DNA of 64,000 nt. It comes from Absidia repens. Lineage: Eukaryota; Mucoromycota; Mucoromycetes; Mucorales; Cunninghamellaceae. Below the pieces are notes generated by a model. The model was given only the letters and a program-made list of their open reading frames with translations, ran no database searches and had not been told where the DNA came from. The DNA is taken from assembly GCA_002105175.1 (NCBI GenBank), contig MCGE01000024.1, positions 310,001 through 374,000 of the forward strand. Reading direction: 5' to 3'. A program made the position numbers and the translations under genes. Position 1 is the stretch's first letter, and each line of letters opens with the position of its first letter. This document shows positions 10,816 through 22,469 of the stretch, in pieces.

Positions 10816-11768
10816 ATTCTGCAACAGCGCTCCCCAGCCCCCACTGCATTGAGAATACTTCCCCTTCCTCCACACGTTCTTCCTTTAGTAATGACTTCAA
10901 TAAAACTATTGCTATCACATCAATAAGAATTACATTTTGACACCCGTTTTTGTCCCCGTCCCCCCTTTGATTACTCAAATGGCATGTTTTGCTTGTAGCG
11001 ATAGCTTAGCATAGTGTACCAGAAAAACTCTTTAGTTTATTTAGTCACTAGGTTCGCTTTAGCTTTAGATTATATGAAGTAGACGGTAGTAGTAATTTCC
11101 TTTTTTACTTCTGACGGATAGAAAGTCAATATAAAACTGTATGAAAAAAATGGTGTACTGTCTCTTTTATTATAATGTGCCTACGTAGGGGTACCATTCG
11201 TTAATACAGCGATTCTGGACCGGATTTGCGTAAAAAAAGAGAGAAATGCAATAGTGACATAGTACTCTATGAATGATGGCTGTCAGGTAAAGTTCCTTCT
11301 CCAGAAGGTAATACGAAGACAAACATGTGATACAACCCTTCAATCCTCCTGGGGAAAGCGATCAAAAGCTAAAGCAACGGTGTATGACATTTCACGTTTA
11401 TGCATTGTATATATATATAAGCCACAGTAGTGTACATGTGTACCTATTTGAAAGTTATTTTTTTGACCTAGATAACATCGGGTGGGGGATGTAAATAACA
11501 CATTGATTTTATCAACTTCAATAAATAGTTTCACGAAGTATGGAAGCATTGTCAAAAACACACATACACACACACACAGATGCAAATACATGATATGGTA
11601 AAATCAATTTTTTATTCGAATGTAAGAAATTTATATACAAATAAAGCACTATAATGATAATCGTATAAAAGAGGATAAGAGGCGGGGGTAAGGACGTGGA
11701 CGAAATACTAATAGAATGTGTGAGGGGAGAAAAATCTAGAATCTAACATCATAGAATATCTAAGGCAG
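10816..11768. other. Gene-free stretch downstream of MAPKK
   Basis: No coding region recognised. It holds an (AC)n run at about 11559-11579 and AT-rich sequence. The right end is the 3' UTR of the minus-strand MAPKK gene; TTTTTTATTCGAATGTAAG near 11609 is in its 3' flank. Confidence 0.4.
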
Positions 11769-11943
11769 TCATTTGCCTGTGGAATTCCTACAGTTTGTAG
11801 ATTTGATTGACACCTGCCTAGCCCACCGCTCAAGGTCAACCTTTTCATATTCTGCAGTTGCCAAATATTCATGTTTCTATTATGAAAAGGGTATTAGTTT
11901 GGACCCATGTGTTGATACAAGTTTTCCTCTTTTTCTTTCTCTC

Positions 11944-12000
<57 letters not shown>

Positions 12001-13483
12001 ATCAAATCACTTGGTGTAGCACGGGCATTAACATCTTTGATCAAACTAAAAAATAAAACAAAATCAAGGTAGTCCAATTAGTGACCTATTTTTTGACCCC
12101 ATTTTCCAATCCCATGAGGAGGAGTGGGCGGGGCGAAATGGGGGAAAGGTTCTTACCATTGTTCAACAAATGAAGTCAGCTCTTTGGGGTATTTGTTGAG
12201 TGGGAAGGTTGGCACCGGTTCATTCACAATATGTTGTAGTAGTTCAAAGATAGATAAAGGAGTACCATCCGCCGGGAAAGGAAATCTTGCTAAAGCCAAT
12301 TCCATGATTGTGATTCCTAATGACCACACATCTGATTTGACAGAATAAGGTGATCCTTTAATGCGTTCGGGCTATCATACATATATATATATATGTTATT
12401 TATGTAAATTCACACTGGTTCATTTTTTCCCTCCTGCCCACTACTTACACTCATATATGAGCTTGTTCCAACAAAAGTGTCTGCCACGGAATTGATGAGT
12501 TGACCAGATACACCAAAGTCACATAATTTGATTTGCCCTTTTGAATTGACAAGTACATTGGATGGCTTTAAATCTAAAGCAGAAGAATAAATACTAATAG
12601 TCAGTAAATTGCATTGAATTAAAGCAAACAAGATATGGTAATTACCTCGATGGATGATCCGATGAGCATCATACAAATATATCAAGCCATCCACAATCTA
12701 ACACAGAAAAAAGACAGGGAAGAACGGTTAAATATACAAATTACAAATACTTTCTTTTCCTAATAACTTACAGCAAAGGCAATCTTCTTCAATACAGGTA
12801 AAGGGATGGGGCCACCTCGTTTGTAAATTGCGTCTAATGATCTAAGTCAAACACCAAGACCAGCGTAAACGACAATAGTTAGTAAATGGCTTATAGAGAG
12901 AGCCGAGAACCAATATATTTTCTTGTGTCTAATTACCCGACTTCCATGTATTCCATACAGATAGATATATCATCACCTTGCATGAAGGCACCGTAGTAAC
13001 TGACAATGTGCTTTGAGTTACAGTCGTGTAAGAATTGCATTTCCCGCATAATTTGTTTCCGTACGTTGGAGTTGGCTTGGATATGAATGATCTAGTCAAT
13101 GTTTATGTGTATAAATATCGTAAAGAGGTAAATTCATAGTAAATAGATGGGGTATATTCCACTCGTGTTACCTTTCTAGCCATGACAGTTTGAGTTCTAA
13201 CGTGTAAGACCTTGCAAACAGTACCACCATTACCTCGACCGAGTTCATCCACAGTGTCAAAATCTTCAGGCCGTAAATCCAATCGTAGTTCCAGGCCAAT
13301 TTCCAAGTCATTTAGTTGATTGCATATTTTTTCCTGGTCATCGTTTGTGATGTCGGTAGTGTTTGTACCATTACTGCTTTTATCCCTCGAAGAAGCTGCT
13401 GTTGGACTTGCGACGACTGGTGAATCTGTCAGCTTTAAGTTTTTGAAGTTGCGTTTTTTTCGTAAAGGTCCTTTAGCTAGCAT
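11769..13483 (-). CDS. MAP kinase kinase, MEK/Ste7/Byr1 type
   Basis: Dual-specificity kinase that activates a MAPK. The N-terminus has [11 protein letters not shown] at residues 8-18, which fits a MAPK docking (D) site of the Ste7 form (basic cluster, spacer, L-x-L). Kinase features in order: LGRGNGGTV glycine loop, VMARK with the ATP-binding Lys, [37 protein letters not shown] catalytic loop, [52 protein letters not shown] and the tail [12 protein letters not shown]. The activation segment keeps S-x-x-x-T spacing (SVADT). Stop at 11769, ATG at 13483. Introns are short except the last, which contains a 52-base homopolymer. The sequence is closer to MEK1/Byr1/Ste7 than to Pbs2, so a mating/filamentation-type cascade is the likely role. 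Confidence 0.93.
11946..11997. repeat. 52-base poly(dT) tract inside MAPKK last intron
   Basis: Uninterrupted T run on the plus strand, so poly-A in the sense of the gene, immediately after the donor of the last intron. Its length is at risk of sequencing and assembly error. Confidence 0.95.
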
Positions 13484-14319
13484 GTCAGTGTGTGCGTGCG
13501 ATAAAGACGTCAGGTATATTCAATTTCAGTAAGTATATCAAGGTGTGCGAGTGTTATATAAAAAACAAAGTCAATGAAAATGATGCAAGTATAAAAGAAA
13601 CAGAGCAAGTCGGTAAAACGAGAAAATATATTACAACTCTTTTCATTTCCCCTTTTTTGAATTGCCGCCCCAATCATATTCTGTAGATCAGAGGCCAGTT
13701 TAATGAGCCTTTCAGCCGTTGAGTGTGGGGTGGATGAGTGCGCCTGTCATAATATTTTGAACAAAGGTACCTAATGCCGATAGAAACCAATATATTGTAA
13801 ACCATTTTACTACTATTTATTCCACTGCGGCTGATCGACTCACTACAGACGCTTACAGGGAAAAATAAACAAAACAGTTAAATCATGTTTGTGTTTTTAT
13901 TCTTGTTGTTGCCAGTGTCCATTGTTCAAAACCAGCCTGCATTTCAAACATACCAATTTCTTTAAACGATGACGTCAAGGATAAACATGACAAGCACACA
14001 CTTTTCTCATTCATTGACACCTACGCTTTTCTAAATTACCATTGCTGATCAAAACATAATCCTATCCTTCACGCACATCATATACTAAACTAATGAGACA
14101 CACATAGTGATATTGTATAATATGATAAATGTTTTATTTGAGGTATATGGGAGGTAGTAAAATAAAAAATAATAATTGAATTGGTAATAATGGAATACAA
14201 ATGACAAAAAAAAAAAAAAAAAAAGATGAGAGATGGAATAGAAATCAAATAATATACTAATGTGTGGGCCATTGAACAAAAGACGGGTCCCATTGTCCAA
14301 GTGTTGTGATAACGGAGAT
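13484..14319. promoter_or_regulatory. MAPKK upstream region with a consensus CRE
   Basis: No gene here. It is the promoter side of MAPKK and the 3' flank of VPS17. A perfect cAMP-response/ATF palindrome TGACGTCA lies at 13970-13977, about 490 bp before the MAPKK start codon. An A18 run lies at about 14207-14224. bZIP control is an inference from this one site. Confidence 0.4.
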
Positions 14320-14967
14320 TCAAACAAGATGTTGCTGCATAGATTCCCAGATATCCAATTTTTGTTTTTCCAAATGTATTTGACCTCTTGCATATTCCCT
14401 GATAGCGGCGATCATATCCTTGGTGGTACTACGTTTGTATCGGTATTCAAGATCTGATCGTAAATTTCCGTCAATGCGTTGATGTCGCTGAAAATACAAT
14501 TGCTCATCTGCTCGTGCCTAACCGAAGAATTAAATGTAAGCGGTTGGTATTTTCATTTTTATAATATCACCTTTCGTTTTTTTGTTTGTAGAGAGGGACT
14601 TACTAGTTCCAGGTCTGCAATTACGTCGTTTACCCTATCCCTATCAATGTTACTGGATGATTTTAGTCGGTCAACGTGTCGCAAGCATGATTCGGTGTGT
14701 TTACGACTTGCTAAATAGTCTGACAGTGCGTCCAAGCGATGCTGTAAAGAAGCCTAACCGTCCCGTAAACAAAACAATAGAATTAATATATCATCATAAT
14801 TATTTGATAGAATACATTTTTTTTTTTTTTTTACCTTGGCTGCTTCAACATTTCTAATCTGATATCGGACTTCTCCATACAGAGTTTCCGCAGATAAAAG
14901 TTCCTGCGACCGTTCTAAATTCGATAGCTGTTGACATCCTTTAGCCATTCGTTTGTAAAGTCTGAGA

Positions 14968-15009
<42 letters not shown>

Positions 15010-16073
15010 CAAAAAACAAACAAATTAGCTTGATCATAGCCACATCGTCAAGCCATATTCCTTTTACCTTCTTTTTTTTTTTTTTTTCGGGATACTTACA
15101 TAAATAATAGGGAGTTTCTTTCCCGTCCACCGTACGCAATCCAACCGGAAGCCAAATTCAACCAAAGATCCGAGTAAAATGCTTGAGCTGCCATTTGTTC
15201 CTGAATACTTCGTTCCACAATTCCCAATTGCTGCCCAAATTCGTCCAGCTGATGAAAACTTTGAGTCACATCCATGTCCAAATCCTGTTCCTTTGTACTG
15301 AATCCTGAGATCTTTTTGTGTCTTTTGCTAGCTTTGAGTTGAGGCCGAAACTATTGTAAATGTATAAGCGAAGTTATATAAAATTTCCACGAAGAAACCT
15401 GATGTTGTAATATCATTGTTAGCTTACCCCAACCTCGCTTTCAACAAATTCGCGCAGTCCTTCGTTTGAAATTGCCCGTGGATGTAATGTGATACGATTC
15501 AGCCATATCTGTATGTGGTTATCCCAGGCGGCTTCACGATCAGGGTCAGAAGAAGGGTCAATGGTGAGTACGGTAGTCAAGCCTGAAGACGATAGTAGTG
15601 AATGAGTGGAAGTCGTTGCGGAAACGCACTGATATTCTTGCTGCTGCTGTTGTTGTTGTCGCAAAGTATTGCCGTTTTCCTTTCTGTAATTTCCATCATA
15701 TCCATTCGGTAGGGTTGCATGGACATTTAGCCACCATTGTCGAGGTACTACAGCGCCGTCTTTATCTTGGTGTGGTTGAGGGCAAAAAGGTAGAACTGGG
15801 AGGAGGACATCATCAAGCGTGGATATCAAATGCCGATCTAACTTTTGCAGTTCACTGTAGTATCTTGGAAATCGGCGTTGCTTATGTTTATACTTTGTCA
15901 TGTTTGTCTACGGGTTTAAAAAAAGGAGATAAGTTTAGAGAATACTTGGAAAAATAATAGAAAGTAACTCTTACCGTTGCTTGTATCCAAAACACAGGAT
16001 CCCTTCGGTTGTAGTCAACAGTGGTGATATATAGAGTCAAAGCAGGACTTGGTATAGTGTCATGTTGCGCCAT
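14320..16073 (-). CDS. VPS17: Sorting nexin Vps17-like (PX-BAR, retromer)
   Basis: PX-BAR sorting nexin; Vps17 pairs with Vps5 in the endosomal retromer coat (family knowledge). About 440 residues by my exon tally. Exon 1 (from ATG 16073) reads MAQHDTIPSPALTLYI and DYNRRDPVFWIQAT, joining in phase to TNMTKYKHKQRRFPRYYSEL and LQKLDRHLISTLDDVLLPVL. A poly-Gln insert interrupts the PX domain, then WLNRITLHPRAISNEGLREF and FVESEVGV follow. This PX end (W.NR...P......FFES) is typical of Vps17. BAR helices follow: FHQLDEFGQQLGIVERSIQE, LYKRMAKGCQQLSNLERSQE, LYGEVRYQIRNVEAAK. The last exon ends REYARGQIHLEKQKLDIWES and stops at 14320. One intron holds a (GA)n tract, another a T run. A Vps5 or SNX8 identity is less likely because of the RRDPVFW and PX C-terminal motifs. 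Confidence 0.8.
14964..15009. repeat. (GA)n microsatellite in a VPS17 intron
   Basis: About 22 GA units with one interruption. In the sense of the gene it is a (TC)n polypyrimidine tract directly before the acceptor TTCTCAG, so it probably serves as the splicing pyrimidine tract. Confidence 0.85.
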
Positions 16074-16680
16074 GAAGAAATATACATCAAAAACAGAAAA
16101 GCTAAAAAAAAAAAAAGGAAAGGAAAAAAGAACAGACCAAGCGGAGACTTGAGTTTTGTCAGTTTTCTGGGGATGAAAAATGCAAATAAGGTTTATACGA
16201 ATATGGATTGTACAGTACAGCAAAATGATAAATAATTTATTGATAAAAAGCAATATCGTCTTCAACCAAGACACTCGTATATATATGTTATATATAAATT
16301 TATAAAACAAAACCTTGAATATATACAAGAATATTACCACAAAAAAAGACCAAACAGTCCCCACATCGTTCTCGGCTACTGATTCCAGTTGGTGGCACAA
16401 ATCCTGATCACAAACCAACGCTGGGCATCGCCATCAAAATCATATCATACAACATCAAAAAAAAAAAAAAAAGGTATTCATTTTTTTATTGATAGGAGAA
16501 GCAAAGATTAGCAATGGGTTGGAAGACAAATGTATATATATATGTATATATATAAACAGCAACAGCAAACAAATAAGTACATAATTGACACAATAAAAGA
16601 CTAATATAAAGTAAAATGTATAAACATATGTGGGAATAAGGGTGAGGGGAAGGGGAGGAGAAAGGTTCTGTTCCATTATT
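16074..16680. other. Intergenic, 5' of VPS17 and 3' of CDC4
   Basis: No gene seen. AT-rich, with TATATATATG repeats near 16279 and 16535 and an A16 run near 16456-16472. It supplies the VPS17 promoter and the CDC4 3' UTR. Confidence 0.45.
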
Positions 16681-19173
16681 CTAATCTTCCAAGTTTTCCA
16701 AGCCATGTACACTAAAATCCAATACTTCAAACGATGTCACATCATTTCTAAATGGAATCACCCGCCGTCACCAGAAAAAAAAAGTCAGTGCATTTTCTAA
16801 ATATCACCGTTTTCCATTTTTTTTTTTTTTTGCTACTTACTTGTAAACAGCAGCAACACACCTATGCTTATCAAATGCGACACGCCAGACTCCATCCACA
16901 TGATCAGTAATTAAATCCTTGATATGACGCCCAGTTTTGATATCCCACATTTTCAGTCCACCTTCAGAGCCAGAAATGACCTTGTGTTCATCATGCTGAA
17001 AGCAGGTAATAGCAGCGTCGTGCCCGCTTAATACATGTCGGCAGATACCCGTATCAGGATCCCATACACGCAAAATACCGTCCGCACCTGCAGACGTCAA
17101 GTGATTCTTCGTGAGACCGAGCAGTCCAACCAGTATGGTATGCCCTTCCAAAATTTGCAAGCATATACCAGAAACATAATCCCAAACCCGGATAGATCCA
17201 TCCATACTGCCAGAATAACATCGTTTTCGTTCAGGGTCGATCACCACCGCGTATACCTTTTGATGGTGTCCATGCAATCGGTGAACCAGTCGACCCGTTT
17301 CCAAATTCCAAACATTCACCGCATTGTCATAGCTGCCGCTCACCAACGTATTTCCATGAGCTGTAATCGCACGCACAGAGAGACCATGGCCTGTTAGTGT
17401 ATGCATATACCAAGGGTTCACGCCATTACCATTGAAAGGCGGATCGGTTCGAGGGTCAGGAAGTCGCCATACCCGTAGAGTAGAGTCCCGACTGCCAGTG
17501 ACAATCAGCGGTTGCGCAGGTTTGAGTTGACCATCCACCATCGTTGGCATCACAATTTGTAAACATCGTACCGTAGATGTATGACCCAGAAACACATGTG
17601 TACACACCGCCCGTTCAATATCCCACACCCGTACTGTCCGGTCCGTTGATCCAGAAACAAGCGTATTCCCAATATATTGTAAAGCCCACACGCCGCCTTC
17701 ATGACCGAAAAGTTGAGATATGTGCCGACCGGTTTTGGTTTCGTAGATATTAATCACGCGATCATCCACACCCGATATAATCTTGTCGTCATCAAACTGT
17801 AAGCAGGTCACCACACTTTGACCCGTGATGTTGTGACCAGGAAAGGTCGATCGCTTGAAACGTCCACGCTGCCAGTTGTCGCGCAAAATGTGCCGTCGTC
17901 GATAATCGTTTTTGTACGGATTGTAGATGGAAGGGAGCGCTCGTTCCTTGCCTTTGGGTGTCACATTTTGATTTTCGTCATCATTGCTACAGTTGGTATT
18001 GTTATCGTCATCGATATCCATAGGTTCACTCATATGCTGTATGCCTTCATTCATATTGTTGCCGGTGTTGTTGTTTATGGATTCAATATTCCGTTCTTCC
18101 ATTGTTCGTATTGGGGGTAATGGCGATGGTGTCAATGATCTGGTGCGATATCTTCGTTCAGGCCTACTTCCAAGTTCGTTTTTGTCGCCAAGACCATCCT
18201 TTTCAAGCAGAGATCGCCAGATAGCTCTGTCATGATCAACAATCGAGCGCCATGTTTTACTGACAGTAGCAGCACGGCACAAAGACCGTACATCCAAATA
18301 CCGAATCACCTGAAGCGCCACTTCGTGAGGTAATGAGGCCAACATATCCCGTTTGAGGATAGGCATGATGAGTGAGTTAACAAATTTCAAGGAACTAGCT
18401 GAGGACCGTTTCAGAAGTTGGAAGATCAAGTAGCTTTTTGTACTGGTCGGTAAGGTATCATATGTATCAATAATATTGGGCATATTCCAAATGGCATTCA
18501 GAATGGTAGGGTCGTTGATATTTTGGTGGGGAGAAAGTAATGATTGCTGCTGTTGCTGTTGTTGGAGTTGTTGGAGTTGTCGTTGTTTTTGTTTTTGGTG
18601 ATGTTGGTGATGCTGGTGGTGCTGGTGCTGGTGGTGTTGTTGTTGTTGCTGGCGGTGTTGAAGTTGCTCTCCTTGCCGCTCTTGCTCTTGGTGCCATGTG
18701 GGATGTTGTGAGATGGGTGTTGGAGACGGTGACGGGAAAGCGGTTCCACTAAAGTAGGACGTGGTGCTATCTTGCGTGTTGGCAACAGAAGTGTCATCAG
18801 TACTTTTGATTCGAGCACGTTTGAATGAAGTGTTGAACGGTAGAATACAATCATCGAAAGTAACCGATCGTTTTCGTGGAGTTCGGTTCTGAGGATTTAA
18901 ATGAGAAGTACAGTAATCCTATAACAGAAATAAATGAGTAAAGGTTTTATATCCTTTAGGTCACATATATTTTACCTTTGAGTGCTGTGTAAGTGAGTTT
19001 GGTATAGAAGAATCAAAAGACGAATATTTGATGCTAGGAGGAGTGGTGGCAGTAGACAGCGGATACGTTAGAGGAGCAGCAATGGTATCATCTTGTATAG
19101 TGTTATCCATGTTTCGAGATAGGATTTTGACCGAAGGAGATGTGTATGAAGGTGTTGACAACGATAAATGCAT
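16681..19173 (-). CDS. CDC4: F-box/WD40 substrate receptor of SCF, Cdc4/Fbw7 type
   Basis: Substrate-recognition subunit of an SCF ubiquitin ligase that reads phosphodegrons on cell-cycle and growth regulators (family knowledge). About 781 residues in three exons: 19173-18976, 18918-16841, and a short last exon ending LDFSVHGLENLED at 16681; both joins are in phase. Order: low-complexity N-terminus with basic TPRKRSVTFDD and a long Gln/His tract, a dimerisation-like helix region (LIFQLLKRSSASSLKFVNSL), the F-box LASLPHEVALQVIRYLD, then eight WD repeats. The three Arg residues that bind phosphodegrons in Fbw7 have matches at STDRTVRVWD, HTSTVRCLQ and SRDSTLRVWR. The start is the first ATG of the exon (MHLSLSTPS). 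Confidence 0.93.
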
Positions 19174-20050
19174 ATAACTTGAGTTCAATAACAGCTAGGA
19201 CACAAAATGATAAATAATGCACCACACTATTCGAGCCAGTTTTTAGCCAAGGTAAGAAAGAGGGTAATAAAGAATTCCAGGATAGAAGAGAGGCGATAAA
19301 CAGCAGATGTGCCTATCTGAGGCTTGTGATAAAAGAGAGTGTAGGGTTTAATTGAAGGCTAAGGAGTAGAGAGACAGAGAAGAAAATTTTATCTGCCCTG
19401 CCTAAAAAAAAAATCAGCTGGCGGCCGATGTTGATTGAAATTCCGCATTAAATGGTTGCTGTTTGTATTGAGGGGCAAATTTGCAACAAAGGGAAAGTCT
19501 ATCTTTCCATACCAACTCGATGGTAAATAGATACAAATTAAAATAAAACTTGGATGATCAATCAATGTAGATCGAGTGGCAACTGTCACTAGATTAAATG
19601 AGACGAACTCGCTACTATAATGTTAATCCCCGTTTTTTTGCTTTTTCTGTGGTCAAAGACAGGTCAAGTTGAAGCCACTAATACACATCATAATTATTGT
19701 CTACCAGTTGAGATGAGAAATTGCATGATTTTTTAAAATCAATTTGGCATGACAGACTAACAAAATAGATCTATGGCAATAGAGCATTATTGTTCATGTT
19801 CATGGTTGCACAGACTCGCATTATTTCGTTGAGCGTTTTGTTGGTAAGCTTACTAACATAGCGTTTCCAGATTTATGATTGGTCAACGAATGGTATATTT
19901 CTGCTTATGATTATTTGCGTGTGAAATTACGCTCAGTCATTATCGCCCCGCCCCTCCCCTCCCCACACAATGACTGAAACTATATAAATTTAAATTTTTT
20001 CCCCTCCTCTTTTTAATTTTTTCCTTACTCCCACCTCTGATCGTTACATT
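19174..20050 (+). promoter_or_regulatory. Divergent CDC4 / catalase promoter region
   Basis: 877 bp between start codons. On the catalase side, TATATAAAT at about 19981 is a TATA box about 70 bp before the ATG at 20051. Upstream of it, GCCCCGCCCCTCCCCTCCCC at about 19944-19963 contains two CCCCT stress-response-element cores, and an inverted CCAAT box (GATTGG) is at about 19877. STREs drive catalase in yeast; their use here is inference. Confidence 0.55.
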
Positions 20051-21873
20051 ATGTCTCAGAATATTTTAACTACATCCAACGGTAACCCTGTAGAAAACAA
20101 CCAAACTTCTCAAACTGCTGGTCAATGGGTCCCGTTCTCCTTCAAGATTTTCATTTGATTGACAAGCTTGGTAAAGAAAAGCAAAATGCAAAAAACAATA
20201 GCACCATATGTGTCCAAAAGCAATATACCAACCCTCTTATTTATTAGCTCATTTTGATCGTGAACGTATTCCTGAACGTGTTGTGCATGCTAAGGGCGCT
20301 GGTGCTCATGGTTACTTTGGTAAGTATATACTGCTATTGACATTCATGTCAAGTGTATCTATACTCTTTAACAATAAGTCTGATTTTGGTTAAATAGAGG
20401 TGACTCACGACGTTACTGGACTCTCCAAGGCCAAGTTTTTGAGCCACATTGGCAAGCGTACCCCTGTCTTCACTCGTTTCTCCACTGTTGGTGGCGAAAA
20501 GGGTAGTGCTGATACCGCTCGTGATCCTCGTGGTTTTGCTGTCAAATTCTACACTGAAGAAGGTAACTGGGACATGGTCGGCAACAACACCCCCGTCTTC
20601 TTTATTCGTGATCCTTCCAAGTTCCCTGATTTTATCCACACCCAAAAGCGTAACCCTCAAACCAACTGTGGCGATCCTGATGCCTTCTGGGATTTCTTGT
20701 CTTTGGTCCCCGAAAGTATCCATCAAGTCTCCATCCTCTTCTCGAACCGTGGTACTCCCGATGGTTATCGATACATGAACGGCTACTCCTCTCACACTCT
20801 GAAATTGGTCGATGCTCAAGGTAACTTCAAGTATGTCAAGTGGCACTTCAAGACCGATCAAGGTATCAAGAACTTTACCGCCGCGGAAGCTGGCAAGCTC
20901 GCCTCCGAAGATCCTGATTATGCTACCCGTGACCTTTTCCAAGCTATCGAACGCGGTGATGCTCCCTCTTGGTCTGTTTATGTTCAAGTCATGGATCCTA
21001 AGGATGCCAAGCACTACAAATTCAATCCCTTTGACGTTACCAAAGTCTGGTCTCACAAGGTTAGTATTTTTTTTTTTTTTTTTTAGAAAGGAAAAAGGGG
21101 ACAGACCAAGGATTCAATTTTGATGGGGTTATGTGTGTCTTCACATTTGATAATGGTTTCTCATCACATGATGGTTTGTTTTTTATTTTCATTAGGATTA
21201 TCCCTTGCAACCCGTTGGTCGTATGGTGTTGAACCGTAACCCTGAAAACTACTTTGCTGAAACTGAACAAGCTGCCTTCTCTCCATCCCATGTGGTTCCT
21301 GGTATTGACGTCTCTCCTGATCGTATGTTACAAGGTCGTCTTTTCTCTTACCCCGACACCCATCGTCATCGTCTCGGTACCAACTATGCCCAAATTCCTA
21401 TCAACCAGCCTCAATCTCGCGTCATCAACCACCAACGCGACGGCTTCATGGCCATCAACAACGGCGGTAATCTTCCCAACTACGTGAGTATAAGATATAT
21501 ATATAAATGTGTGTGTGTGCATCTTTTGTTATTTATTTACTTACTTTTGAATATCGATTTCTAGGAACCCAACTCCTTTGGCGGTCCCTACCAAAACAAC
21601 ATTGCTGCCACTACCTTTACTGCTGAAGAAATCTCTGGATTCACTGGCCGTCACACTTACACTTTGGAAGACGTTGACTTTGTCCAAGCTGGTGATTTGT
21701 ACCGTTTGATGCCTGCTGAAGAAAAGACCCACTTGGTAAACAACATTGCTGGTCACTTGAAGAATGCCAAGAAGCACATCCAAGAACGCCAACTCGCTCA
21801 CTTCAAGCGCGCTGATCCTGAATACGGTCAACGTATCGAAGCCACCATCTTGCAACTTTCCTCCAAGGCTTAG
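20051..21873 (+). CDS. Heme catalase (small-subunit type), exon 1 frameshifted
   Basis: Converts hydrogen peroxide to water and oxygen. Exons 20051-20170, 20248-20319, 20398-21059, 21196-21483 and 21565-21873 join in phase. Core motifs: [20 protein letters not shown] with the catalytic His, [20 protein letters not shown], the distal Asn in [22 protein letters not shown], and the heme-ligand Tyr in [12 protein letters not shown]. The N-terminus from 20051 ([20 protein letters not shown]) matches the arm of clade-3 catalases, but after TAGQW the frame is off by one base: QDFHLIDKL continues only in another frame, as if one G were missing at about 20126-20129. The ATG at 20125 lies in the frame of the rest of the enzyme and could start a slightly shorter protein. 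The end is LQLSSKA, with no canonical peroxisomal SKL. Confidence 0.9.
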
Positions 21874-22469
21874 ATCAGAAATTTAGTATTCTCATATTTT
21901 TATGCTCTCCCCCTTTATTCTCATTTCAAAGTGTTGCTGTATTATTATTTTCTATCTGTCATATTTATTTGAATAAAGCCTTTTTTTTTTTAATTCTATC
22001 ATCTCTCATTTACAATGTGTGAATCTTTTTTTTCTTTTTTTTTTTCGCAATAAACTCAGTAAAAGAAACATCCATATATCTCGTTATCATAGTCCAATCA
22101 CAAGAAAAGACCTTAGTAATGCATAGTTCCCAATTTGGTGAAAGGTTTTCCCGTCAAAATTTTTATTCATGCGCCGATTTATGGTCAATGAAAATAGGCA
22201 TTTCTTCATCAATAACACATTTGTACTATGATGTAGCTTAACAAGGGCGTAAAGAAAACTTTCTTCGTTTCCATTCTTTTTTTTTTTTTTTTTATTCAAC
22301 TTCAAAACGTTTTCTCACTTAAAAAGAGTTTGTTGTAGTATGGTTCTGACGAAATTAGATACCCCAACCATTTTGCATCCTTGGATCCAACTAATTTCAG
22401 TTTGGGCTTTTTTTTTTTTTTTTTTTTTTTGCATCATACCACATACAAAATAAAAATAAAAATAATGAG
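21874..22469. other. Catalase 3' flank, gene-free
   Basis: Contains GAATAAAGCC at 21971, a likely poly(A) signal for catalase. Otherwise there are T-rich tracts (22278-22293; 22408-22430, 23 T) and no coding region. Confidence 0.5.

Noticed and set aside
15598..15957. 119-codon plus-strand ORF opposite VPS17
   Set aside because: It is the antisense shadow of the PX-domain exon, whose protein is clearly homologous to sorting nexins.
20349..21056. 235-codon minus-strand ORF opposite catalase
   Set aside because: Antisense shadow of a codon-biased catalase exon; it has no family match of its own.
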